The notes under the pieces are model-generated. The model saw only the letters and a list, made by a program, of their open reading frames with translations, ran no database searches and was not told where the DNA came from. A program made the position numbers and the translations under genes. Shown piece by piece: positions 1 through 8,300 of a stretch of DNA of 64,000 nucleotides; position 1 is the first letter of the stretch, and the number at the start of each line of letters is the position of its first letter. The stretch is from Haematospirillum jordaniae. GTDB lineage: Bacteria > Pseudomonadota > Alphaproteobacteria > Rhodospirillales > Rhodospirillaceae. Location: assembly GCF_001611975.1 (NCBI RefSeq), contig NZ_CP014525.1, forward strand, positions 1,046,001 to 1,110,000, read 5' to 3'.

Positions 1-1218
1 CGTGGGACGGATATCCAGCTGGGTGGCAACCTTGATATGCGTGTGGCAATCGAGCTGGCCAAAGTAACCGATGAGGTCGAGCGAACCCGCCGTATCGCTG
101 CCATTCGTGCCGATGTGGAAGATAAGAAGCAAAAGGCTCTTGCCGCAGGTGGCCTGTTTGTGATCGGTACCGAACGTCACGAGAGCCGTCGTATCGACAA
201 CCAGTTGCGTGGCCGTTCAGGGCGTCAGGGTGACCCAGGGGCATCGCGTTTCTTCCTGTCGCTGGAAGATGACCTGATGCGGATTTTCGGGTCGGAGCGC
301 ATGGATGGCATGTTGCGCAAGCTTGGTCTGCGTGAGGACGAGGCCATTGTTCATCCGTGGATCAACAAGGCTCTGGAGAAAGCGCAGCAGAAAGTCGAGG
401 CGCGGAACTTTGAGGTTCGCAAGAATCTGTTGAAATACGACGATGTAATGAATGATCAGCGTAAGGTCATTTACGAGCAGCGCCGGGAGTTAATGCAGGG
501 TGACACCGTATCGGCTGATCTGGCCCAGATGCGGGCCGAGACGGTTGCTGATCTTGTGCAGCGCTGTATCCCCCGTAGGGCGATGGCGTCCCAGTGGGAT
601 GTACCTACCCTGCATGAAGAATGCCTGAGGCTGTTCGGTCTTGATCTTCCGGTGCAAGGCTGGGCTGCTGAGGAGGGGATTGCCGAAGAGGAAATCCACG
701 ATCGTATTCTGGGGGCTGTCGAGGAAAAAATGGCGGCCCGGCGTGAACGCTATGGCGATGATATCTGGCTGATGATGGAACGCGGGCTGCTTCTCCAGAT
801 TCTGGATCAGGTCTGGAAGGATCACCTTCTGCAGCTTGATCATTTACGGCAGGGGATTACACTTCGGGCCTATGCTCAGCGTGATCCGCTGAATGAATAC
901 AAGAGTGAAGCGTTTGAAATGTTCCAGGCGATGCTTGTGCATCTCCGCGAACGTGTGACGCAAGTCATGGCTTTGGTCGAGTTGCAGGTTGATCCGGAGC
1001 AGGACATTCAGGACCGTGTCCGTTCTCCACGTCGTCCGGAATCTCATCCCCGGCATGAAATGGCGCATGCTATGGCCGGATCTGGTGATGCGCCTCTGCG
1101 TCACCCCCCGATGCGTGATCCGGCCAACCCGGAGACGTGGGGGAGGGTTTCACGGAACGAGGGATGCCCATGTGGATCCGGGCGTAAGTATAAGCATTGC
1201 CACGGTTCCCTGAAATAG
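1..1218 (+). CDS. secA: Preprotein translocase ATPase SecA, C-terminal part (5' truncated by window edge)
   Basis: SecA is the ATPase motor that pushes unfolded preproteins through SecYEG at the inner membrane. The reading frame is open from base 1, where it already encodes the RGTDIQLGGN segment of the second nucleotide-binding fold, so the gene starts upstream of the window. About 405 residues are visible. They include the QLRGRSGRQGDPG motif of DEAD-motor domain 2, the helical scaffold/wing region (KYDDVMNDQRKVIYEQR), and a C-terminal zinc-binding tail CPCGSGRKYKHCH with the Cys-x-Cys-x8-Cys-His ligands used for SecB and ribosome contact. Only the N-terminal half is missing, which is a window effect and not gene damage. 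Confidence 0.97.
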   Translation, partial: RGTDIQLGGNLDMRVAIELAKVTDEVERTRRIAAIRADVEDKKQKALAAGGLFVIGTERHESRRIDNQLRGRSGRQGDPGASRFFLSLEDDLMRIFGSERMDGMLRKLGLREDEAIVHPWINKALEKAQQKVEARNFEVRKNLLKYDDVMNDQRKVIYEQRRELMQGDTVSADLAQMRAETVADLVQRCIPRRAMASQWDVPTLHEECLRLFGLDLPVQGWAAEEGIAEEEIHDRILGAVEEKMAARRERYGDDIWLMMERGLLLQILDQVWKDHLLQLDHLRQGITLRAYAQRDPLNEYKSEAFEMFQAMLVHLRERVTQVMALVELQVDPEQDIQDRVRSPRRPESHPRHEMAHAMAGSGDAPLRHPPMRDPANPETWGRVSRNEGCPCGSGRKYKHCHGSLK

Positions 1219-1254
1219 CATTTCCGGCATTGAATGGATCCCGGGGTCAGGGCA

Positions 1255-1635
1255 TCAGCCATGCAGGCGGCCGTGCCTGTCTACAAGCTGTTCCCTGATC
1301 GTCTCACCTTTGGGGCTGAGTAAGATAATGCGCCGCCGTGCGTCATCCTGGTCCGGTTTGGTTCTGACTAGGCCCAGTCCGCCAGCGCTTTCCGCCAAGA
1401 CTGCAACCTGTCGTCCTATTGTCGGCGTTGAGGTCCGCAGCTGCCTTGCGAGATCCCGGAAGCAGACATCCTTGGTATGACCAAGGCAGGCCTGCACGAA
1501 GACAATCACGCTGTTGAGCGGGATATCCGGATCAATGGTTTTGAACAGCATGAGGCAGCGCTCAAGGTACCTGAGTCCGGCGTCACTATTCCGTGCTGTT
1601 ATCGTTGCGGGTAGGTGATTCAGGTGTATGGACAT
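1255..1635 (-). CDS. MarR-family winged-helix transcriptional regulator
   Basis: A 126-residue protein with the layout of a small MarR-type DNA-binding regulator. There is an N-terminal dimerisation helix, a helix-turn-helix around residues 55-80 (FRDLARQLRTSTPTIGRQV) and a wing with the charged DQDDARRRIILLSPKG pattern typical of the family. The ATG at 1635 is preferred because GGGGAAG lies about 7 bases upstream; an in-frame codon 15 bases further out has no such site. It is convergent with secA and stands alone, so its target and ligand cannot be read from context. The family call is firm, the function is unknown. Confidence 0.8.
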   Translation of the reverse strand: MSIHLNHLPATITARNSDAGLRYLERCLMLFKTIDPDIPLNSVIVFVQACLGHTKDVCFRDLARQLRTSTPTIGRQVAVLAESAGGLGLVRTKPDQDDARRRIILLSPKGETIREQLVDRHGRLHG

Positions 1636-1823
1636 GCAGAACTTCCCCATCAGTACTGTCTGTCACTAGAGCTTAAACTTTATTCGCGCATAATTCCAGA
1701 TTAATGCCACTTTTGATGGTTTTTTGTTCTGCTGGTGCGGTCCTTTGTTGCTTGTCTACAGGCACAAAAAAGCGCACGCCAGTCCTGCAATACGGCGCAC
1801 GCTTTTGTTGGCAGCGGGATACT

Positions 1824-2039
1824 TTACTCAGCTGTTTCCAGTTCAACCTGGCGGAACCGGCGCGGGTCAGCAATGACATCACAGCTGTATGTTCTGGAAT
1901 CCACCCGGGTTGTCAGATTGCGCAAGCGGGCATGCGGAACGCCGTGGCCATCTGTATAAAGGAACTCTACTTCCCAGAGCGAGCGCGGGTTTTCAACCCC
2001 CCTGAAGCGCTGTCCGAGTTCTATTGGTTTGCGAGCCAT
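1824..2039 (-). CDS. Conserved small hypothetical protein (71 aa)
   Basis: A 71-residue soluble protein without signal peptide or membrane segment, beginning MARKPIELGQRF. The start has an AGGACT ribosome binding site a few bases upstream. The body (SLWEVEFLYTDGHGVPHARL, then a Cys near residue 53) looks like a compact beta-rich fold. Similar short proteins occur in Rhodospirillales in my recollection, but I cannot name a function. Downstream at 1767-1810 lies an imperfect inverted repeat (agcg/acgcc against ggcg/cgct) that could end the transcript. Confidence 0.6.
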   Translation of the reverse strand: MARKPIELGQRFRGVENPRSLWEVEFLYTDGHGVPHARLRNLTTRVDSRTYSCDVIADPRRFRQVELETAE

Positions 2040-2281
2040 AAAAGTCCTCTATTCTTGCACACGTCACACGCAACAACAAAAAATGCAGGCTATAAAAAAC
2101 GCCGACACCTTTCTGTTACCAGTTTCTATCACAGCGTGGCATTCTAGTGCATTGGCGCATGGTGCGGCGAGCTTTTTTTATGACGGCAAAATGTTGTCCG
2201 ATTGTTGTTGAGCATTCATCTGGACAGGATAGCGGTGTAAGCGACGTCCTTTCCTTCATGCATCCGACAATGGCGGTCCTG
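2040..2281. other. Intergenic stretch without a supported gene
   Basis: This stretch lies between the start of the 71-residue gene and the end of the NeuD-like gene, both on the minus strand. It should hold the promoter of the small gene. Short plus-strand open frames cross it but have no ribosome binding site and run antisense into the neighbouring gene, so none is called. Confidence 0.4.
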
Positions 2282-2929
2282 TCAGTTTCCAGCTTCTGCG
2301 GGCATGGGGAAGGCCCGCGCCGGGTTTCCCGATGCGGTCAATCCTGGTCCGACATGTGTATAGACAACGGAACCCGCAGCAACGCGCCCCTGATTTCCTA
2401 TATGGCATCGTGCTGTTACAACGGCACCGGATCCAATCAGGACGCAGCGACCCGTTTCAACCCACCCATTGAGTACACTGTGTGGGCCAAGGGTTGATCC
2501 ATCGCCAATTCTGGCATCATGACCTATGGCCACGTGGGTATTGGCGAGCACATGTGCCCCCAAGCTGGCCCCGGTTCCTATGCTGACAAATGGCGCAATG
2601 ATGCAACCTGGCCCCGGTCGGATGCCAGGTGCAAGCCATGCCAGCGGATGAATAAGCGGTGGTGCAAATAAGGCGCCCCGGTCGTTTAGTCGTTGTACAA
2701 GGGCAAGACGATTGTCTGGGTCACCCAGCGCAACAACGACCTTGTCACCATGCAAGGGCTTCCAGCGGTCTATGGGCTCGGGCGGTGGCAGGGCAAGATC
2801 CGCGATATCGGGCTTTGCGCCCGTGTCATCCAGAAAAAGGAAGGGAACCTGGAAGCCCGGGCACTGGCTGGCATATACAGCCACTTCGCGACCAAGGTTG
2901 CCTGCACCAACAATGATCAGGCGCTGCAT
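2282..2929 (-). CDS. NeuD/PglD-type sugar O/N-acyltransferase
   Basis: A 215-residue transferase of the NeuD/PglD family, which acetylate (or otherwise acylate) an amino sugar or sialic-acid-like sugar. Residues 1-60 form a Rossmann-like sugar-nucleotide fold with the glycine motif IIVGAGNLGREV. Residues 90-205 are a left-handed beta helix with hexapeptide repeats (GCIIAPFVSIGTGASLGAHV, then IGHDARIGDGSTLGPH) that would bind the acyl donor; the His of the AIGHDA segment is the expected base. It is the last gene of a minus-strand set with an aminotransferase, an ACP and a ketoreductase. The acyl group may therefore be delivered by the ACP, as opposed to plain acetyl-CoA. That last point is inference. 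Confidence 0.8.
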   Translation of the reverse strand: MQRLIIVGAGNLGREVAVYASQCPGFQVPFLFLDDTGAKPDIADLALPPPEPIDRWKPLHGDKVVVALGDPDNRLALVQRLNDRGALFAPPLIHPLAWLAPGIRPGPGCIIAPFVSIGTGASLGAHVLANTHVAIGHDARIGDGSTLGPHSVLNGWVETGRCVLIGSGAVVTARCHIGNQGRVAAGSVVYTHVGPGLTASGNPARAFPMPAEAGN

Positions 2930-2959
2930 GCTTTTTCCCACCCTTCTGCTGTTATTGCG

Positions 2960-3718
2960 TCAGATCACCATGCCCCCGTCGATGCCTAGTGTTTGACCGG
3001 TAATGTACGATGCGGCATCGGATACCAGAAAGCAAACGGCATTGGCGACATCGTCGGGTGTGCCTGGCCGCCCCATTGGAATGCTGTCCATGTGCTTCTG
3101 TCGCGTTTTTTCATCTAGGTGTTCTGTCATGGCTGTATCGATGAAGCCCGGCGCTACGGCATTGACCCGTATGTGGTCACGACCCAGTTCCTTGGCAGCA
3201 GACAGCGTCATACCGATGAGCCCCGCCTTGGCCGAGGCATAGGCAACCTGTCCTGCATTTCCGCGCAGCCCGATAATCGAGCTGATTGTAACCACAGCAC
3301 CCCCGCGTTTTCCACGGCGCATCAGACGGCTGGCTGTTTGCAGGTTCAAGAGGGCAGACCCTAGGTTGGTCCGTAACATATGGTCCATCCTGTCAGGACT
3401 GATCATGCCCAGTCTGGCATCGTCCAGAATACCCGCGTTGTTGATCAGAATGTCCAGACGTCTGAAGCGGGTATCAATTGTTCTGTACAGGTCGGATACA
3501 GCCTCTGGATCAGCGGCATCTGAAAGCAGGGCAAGACAGTTATGCCCGGTCTCTGTGTGGATTGCTGCGGCTGCTTCATCCAAGGTTTCCCGGGATTGCC
3601 GTCCTGTAATAATGACCTGTATGCCGGATCGGGCCAATGACTTTGCAATGGTTTGTCCAATACCACGGCTTCCCCCTGTGACAAGGGCAACTTTGCCTGA
3701 CAGATCAGCGTGATGCAT
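2960..3718 (-). CDS. SDR-family 3-oxoacyl-[ACP] reductase (FabG-like)
   Basis: A 252-residue classical short-chain dehydrogenase close to FabG, which reduces 3-oxoacyl-ACP to 3-hydroxyacyl-ACP with NADPH. Visible features are the cofactor motif TGGSRGIG near residue 15, NNAG, the catalytic Ser (ISSIIGLRGNAGQ) and Tyr-x3-Lys (YASAKAGLIG), and the C-terminal GQTLGIDGGMVI. ATG 3718 is chosen; an upstream TTG frame exists but is less likely. The start overlaps the end of the ACP gene by 14 bases, so the two are translationally coupled. Being beside an ACP and sugar genes, it is more likely to make a hydroxyacyl decoration than to serve bulk fatty-acid synthesis. Confidence 0.85.
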   Translation of the reverse strand: MHHADLSGKVALVTGGSRGIGQTIAKSLARSGIQVIITGRQSRETLDEAAAAIHTETGHNCLALLSDAADPEAVSDLYRTIDTRFRRLDILINNAGILDDARLGMISPDRMDHMLRTNLGSALLNLQTASRLMRRGKRGGAVVTISSIIGLRGNAGQVAYASAKAGLIGMTLSAAKELGRDHIRVNAVAPGFIDTAMTEHLDEKTRQKHMDSIPMGRPGTPDDVANAVCFLVSDAASYITGQTLGIDGGMVI

Positions 3719-3950
3719 CGACACCGTGCCGCTCAAGAATCTCTATGGCTTTATCAAAGCTCGACAGTTCTATGATGTCCTGTGTTTCCATCATGACTTC
3801 AAAGGTATTCTCTATGGCAGCGACCAGTTGCATGTGTCCGACAGAATCCCACGTGGGCACGGCGCGGTAGGCCAGTGAGTCGACATCGACACCTTCGGGC
3901 AAATCTAGGCTGTGCAGGAATGTATCAATTAAACGACGACGGACAGACAT
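3705..3950 (-). CDS. Acyl carrier protein
   Basis: An 81-residue acidic carrier protein with the four-helix ACP pattern. The phosphopantetheine attachment serine sits in WDSVGHMQLV (about residue 36), in place of the DSLD/DSVE seen in fatty-acid ACPs, which suggests a dedicated carrier. It lies 52 bases after the aminotransferase gene and overlaps the ketoreductase gene, so the carrier and reductase are made together. It would hold the acyl chain reduced by the neighbour and possibly passed to the amino sugar by the NeuD-like transferase. No strong ribosome binding site is seen ahead of the ATG. Confidence 0.85.
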   Translation of the reverse strand: MSVRRRLIDTFLHSLDLPEGVDVDSLAYRAVPTWDSVGHMQLVAAIENTFEVMMETQDIIELSSFDKAIEILERHGVDASR

Positions 3951-4002
3951 ATGTCAGGGTATCCTTCTTTGATATCTGGTGCTCTGAAGGTATGTGGTTT
4001 GT

Positions 4003-5130
4003 TCATGCTATGGGCTGTTTCTGGCGGATATGCACACGTGCCGTATTTGCAATGCGCTGTATCGTTTCGTAATCCATGTCTTCGGAAAAAGGTAGCCCGA
4101 TTGTGCTGCGTGCCAGATGCTGTGCGACGGGTGTATCGTGTGCCGAGAAGGATGCGAAGGCGGGTTGCTCTGGCAAGGGGCGTGGCCACCAGCGCCGGGT
4201 TTCAATGTGTGCTCTTGCCATATCCTTTTCTAGGTTTTCTATGACATCAGGATTTGCCGATACCAAGCATGTAGAGGTAATCCAGTCTTGCCCCCATCCG
4301 GGAAGTAGGCTTATGTCATCGACCGTGGACAACGCACGGCGCATGGCCCTTGCTACGCTGCATTGACGGGACCGGCGTTCCGGCCATTCCTCCAAAGCCG
4401 CGAGGCCTACGGCTGCGTGATACTCACTGAGCTTGCCATTGATCGCGATTCGCTCTGCATTGCGTACCCCGAGGTAACCGAAATTTCCACAACATGCTGC
4501 AGCACGACAGAATGCGGGATCAAGCGATACGATAAAACCACCTTCCCCGATCCCAAGGCATTTGGTGGCGTGAAGGCTGACAATCTGTGGAATATGTGTA
4601 ATACGCAGGCTGTCAAACCCTGATGCAGAATCAATGATGACGGCAATATTATGATTGTCTTGCAGGTCTTCCCAGGCTGCTGGATCCAATGGTTGTCCGA
4701 AGGCCCTGACAGGCATGGCTGCGCGCAAGGGGGGGGCATCCTTGTGCCGGCTATGTGCTGCGGCCAGCACGGAATCCGGAGTAATAGTCCAGCTACTCTG
4801 GCTGACATCCAGCAGTACAGGTTCCATGCCGGCAGCTAGGACAGCATGGGCGCAGGCTGGAAAGGACCAAGCCGGAACGGCGCACGCCGAAGGCCGCGGC
4901 AGATCCAGAGCCAGAAGCGCCATGGTTAAGGCTGTTGTTCCGCTGCTGGCAAGGACGATCGTATCAGGATGGGTGCCAAGACAGGATGCAAGGTTGGCCC
5001 GGAACAGATTGGTCAGTGGACCATGGTTGGAATAGATGCGCGTTTCATCGATCTGTTTCAGCCATGGAAGGAGATGTTCCGTTCGTGGAAGAGAAGGGCG
5101 AAGGACCGGTACGCTGTCGGGGAAAGACAT
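4003..5130 (-). CDS. DegT/DnrJ/EryC1-type sugar aminotransferase
   Basis: A 375-residue PLP enzyme of the DegT/DnrJ/EryC1/StrS fold, which puts an amino group on a keto-sugar nucleotide. The substrate-binding start PVLRPSLP, the SSGTTALTMALLAL helix and the PLP lysine in LHATKCLGIGEGGFI are all present. The ATG at 5130 matches the usual N-terminus; the longer open frame to 5226 encodes an unlikely hydrophobic leader. It is the first gene of the four-gene operon with ACP, ketoreductase and NeuD-like acyltransferase. That combination recalls the viosamine (4-amino-4,6-dideoxyglucose) islands for flagellin glycans in pseudomonads. The exact sugar cannot be told from sequence. Confidence 0.8.
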   Translation of the reverse strand: MSFPDSVPVLRPSLPRTEHLLPWLKQIDETRIYSNHGPLTNLFRANLASCLGTHPDTIVLASSGTTALTMALLALDLPRPSACAVPAWSFPACAHAVLAAGMEPVLLDVSQSSWTITPDSVLAAAHSRHKDAPPLRAAMPVRAFGQPLDPAAWEDLQDNHNIAVIIDSASGFDSLRITHIPQIVSLHATKCLGIGEGGFIVSLDPAFCRAAACCGNFGYLGVRNAERIAINGKLSEYHAAVGLAALEEWPERRSRQCSVARAMRRALSTVDDISLLPGWGQDWITSTCLVSANPDVIENLEKDMARAHIETRRWWPRPLPEQPAFASFSAHDTPVAQHLARSTIGLPFSEDMDYETIQRIANTARVHIRQKQPIA

Positions 5131-5325
5131 GGAGCCATTCCAGAGAAGGGGACGAGATAATCCGTGGACGAGAATGCAAAGTAAAAGTCCTTTTACGGTC
5201 ATGCCATTGCATGTCCCTGTCGTCAATATTTGCGCATAATCCGTTAATGGCGAGTGATTGTGACACGTTATCCTGCCATTGTGTATGATCGCTTCTTGAT
5301 ATACAGCCGGGGAGTCCGGTCTTCT

Positions 5326-8300
5326 ATGCGCCTTATTAGTGGTTACACTTTGGAATCATGCCTTCACGCTGGACGTATACATACGGTATGGCGCGGTCGG
5401 CGTGATAGTGACGCCCTTGCTGTTGTAGTTAAATATATCAACACCGGCTTGCCATCCTTGGATGCCGTCGAGCGTTTGCACCGCGAGTATCGGCTGCTTG
5501 TCCGTTTGGGGGGGACTGTAACGCCCCCGGCTGTCGATTTTCTGGAAGATCAGGCTGGCGTTGTTCTGGTTATGGCTGATACCGGTGCCCGGACATTGGC
5601 AACCGAGATCTCGCGTGGTCCCTTTGACCGTATGACATTCATTGATACATCGATCGGGCTTGTGCGTGCGCTGTCGTATCTGCATGCCGCAGGCCTTCTA
5701 CACCGCAATGTGTCAACCGTTAATGTCCTTCTTGATCATGATGGTACCGTACGCTTGGCTGACCTAGATGCGGTTCTGGACCGGACGGATCCGGCGACAT
5801 TTCCCTTGCCCCCCGAACTTCCGCAAATGCGTTCCGTGCATGGTGAAGGTCGTGGGCCTGTTCGTCCGGATGATTTCCGTAATGACTACTATGCTCTTGG
5901 TTGTGTTCTTTTTGAGATGCTGACGGGGAGTGCAGTGCGCTCTGGTTCTTCATCAGTTCAGGTTGCCTTGCGCAGTCCGGGTATTTCACGGCCGTTGGCA
6001 GCGATTGTACTCAAGTTGCTGGCTCCAGCACCTGAGGATCGATACCAAAGCCTAGTTGGTCTGGAGGCCGACCTTCTGGCATGCCGAACACCGTCTGCTT
6101 CCCCTGTGCCTGCTACGGATCCGGCATCACGTGCCGGAGGGTTCCACCCCGGTCGCTTCGATCGTTTTGAACGGTTTGCCCAGCCCAGTCGCTTGTATGG
6201 ACGATCCCGCGAAATCACGATGCTTCGCCGCTGTCGGGACAATGTTCTTAATGGCGAGGGTGGTTTTGTCATGGTCTGTGGACCTGCCGGGATCGGTAAG
6301 ACAACCTTGGTGAATGAGGTGTTTCCGCTTGCCGGTCATTTGATGGCTGTTATGGTTGCCCGCTTTGGTGGACGCGAAAGCTGGTCTCCCCATGGTGTTC
6401 TGGCAGAGGCTTTCTCAGAGTTTGTTGCTGGTCTGCTTGGGGGTGGAGAGGCGGATCTGTACGCAGCCCGGGCCCGTCTTGAGGCTTTGCCTCCCGATTA
6501 TCTCGGGGTTTTGCTGGATCTGGTGCCTGATCTTGCCTTGATCGTTGGCCGCCGTCCTTTGCCCGACCCCCTTCCGCTCCGTGAGAACCAAGCGCGGTTG
6601 TTTCGTTCCGTTCTACGTTTCCTGCAGGCTGTTGCCGGTCCATCCAGGCCTCTGGTTCTGGTCATGGACGATCTGCATGAAGCGGACTCCTCCAGTATTG
6701 CTTTGGTGCGCTACATTCTGGCCGAGGGTGACCTGCGCCACTTACTGGTTGTTGTTGCGTGGCAGGAAGATGCGGTGGGGGCCAATCACCCTGTTTCGTC
6801 CTTGCTGCGTCGCAGTGACCGTAATGGAAGCATGCCACCTCTTGTGGCGCTTGGCGCCTTGTCGGTTGATCATGTTGTCGCCCTGCTAACAGATATGTTT
6901 GGCGGTGCTCCATCAGGTATAGAGGAACTGGCCAACCTGCTTATTGCCCACAGCGGGGGGAATCCATTCTGGATTCACACGCTGTTGCGTATCTTGAATG
7001 ACCAAGGGAAAATTGTGCTGGACCGTACCACATGGACGTGGTCTTGGGATGGTGCTGTTCTTGGCGAGTACCTGTCTGCTCACGATCCCCGCGATGCCCT
7101 GCATCAGGCCATTGATGATCTTGGTGCAGAGTGCTGCAAGATTTTGATGACGGCGGCGTGTCTTGGATCTTTTGTATCCATGGATCTCTTGACCCGGGTT
7201 GTGCATCTTGCCCCTGCGGTTATCCTCGAGCGTCTTGGTATTGCCTTGGAGCGTGGCGTCCTGCTTTTGCCTCATGCTCCCGTTCCTGATCCGGATGGCG
7301 GCCATGGTGTTCCCTATTTGATATTCAATCACCACCTTGTTCGTGATGCCGTTGTTTCCTTGATGTCGGAAGAGGAACAGGCGTTTCACCATCAGATGAT
7401 TGGTTTGACCCTGTGTCAGGAACTGGGTACCGATGCCCCCTCTGTTCTTTTGTTTACGGCACTGGATCACGTGCGCGCTGGCCATATCGAGGCGGATGAC
7501 CCCCGGCTTGGGGGGCGTCTGGCCGAGCTGGAGCACGAGGCAGCCCGGCGCGCTGCGGCCTTGGCTGCCTATGCTGTGGCTTATGATCATGCGGTCTCTG
7601 GTATCGACAGTCTTGGATCTGACCCATGGCAGCTCCATCCTGTTCTGGCTCATGACCTTTTTCTTGCGCAAGCGGAGTCAGCCTGCGCGCTGGATTTCAG
7701 GGATAGTCTGCAACACGCGGCGGATGCCTTGCTTGCGGGGACAGGAGATGTTGCCGCGGCAGCACCGGCTCTCGAGTACCTTATTTTTTCCCTTGCTGCA
7801 GAAGGTAATCGGGCGGAAGCCATGGCCGTTGCCGTTTCTGCGCTTTCGTCCATGGGTCTAAATGTTCGGCCCGATAACAGCTGGTTTGGTCGTGGGCTGA
7901 CTAAGATTCGACTATCTTGGCTGTTTCCTCGTTTGATGGTGACAGAGCCACAGGCAAGTTCTGGGCCCAGTCGTTCGCTGGATGCCGCCGTGGGTCTTCT
8001 GTTTACAGCGGCAACTGCTTGTTTCCCATCTGGGCCAGCCCTGTCTCCGCGTGCCGTTGCCGTGCTTGTCCGGCTTGCGTTGGACAGCGGGACGCCGGGA
8101 TCCCTTGCTGCCGCCCATGCCTCGGCGGTTATGCAGGTTGCCAGTGAGGGGCGTATCCGTCTGGCTGAGAGTCTGGCCCGTCGTACAATCCGTTTTATTG
8201 CCTCTTTGCCCTCGGGAATGATGCGGGTTCGAGCCGAGCTGGCTGCGCGCTGCCTCGGGCTGCATTGGGGTGAGAACTTGCATGCAGCCCGCGATGCGTT

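Noticed and set aside
1704..2147. Plus-strand ORF of 147 codons
   Set aside because: Antisense to the better supported 71-residue gene and rich in Cys/Arg/Ser in the manner of shadow frames.
2147..2497. Plus-strand ORF of 116 codons
   Set aside because: Runs antisense into the NeuD-like gene and has no family-like sequence.
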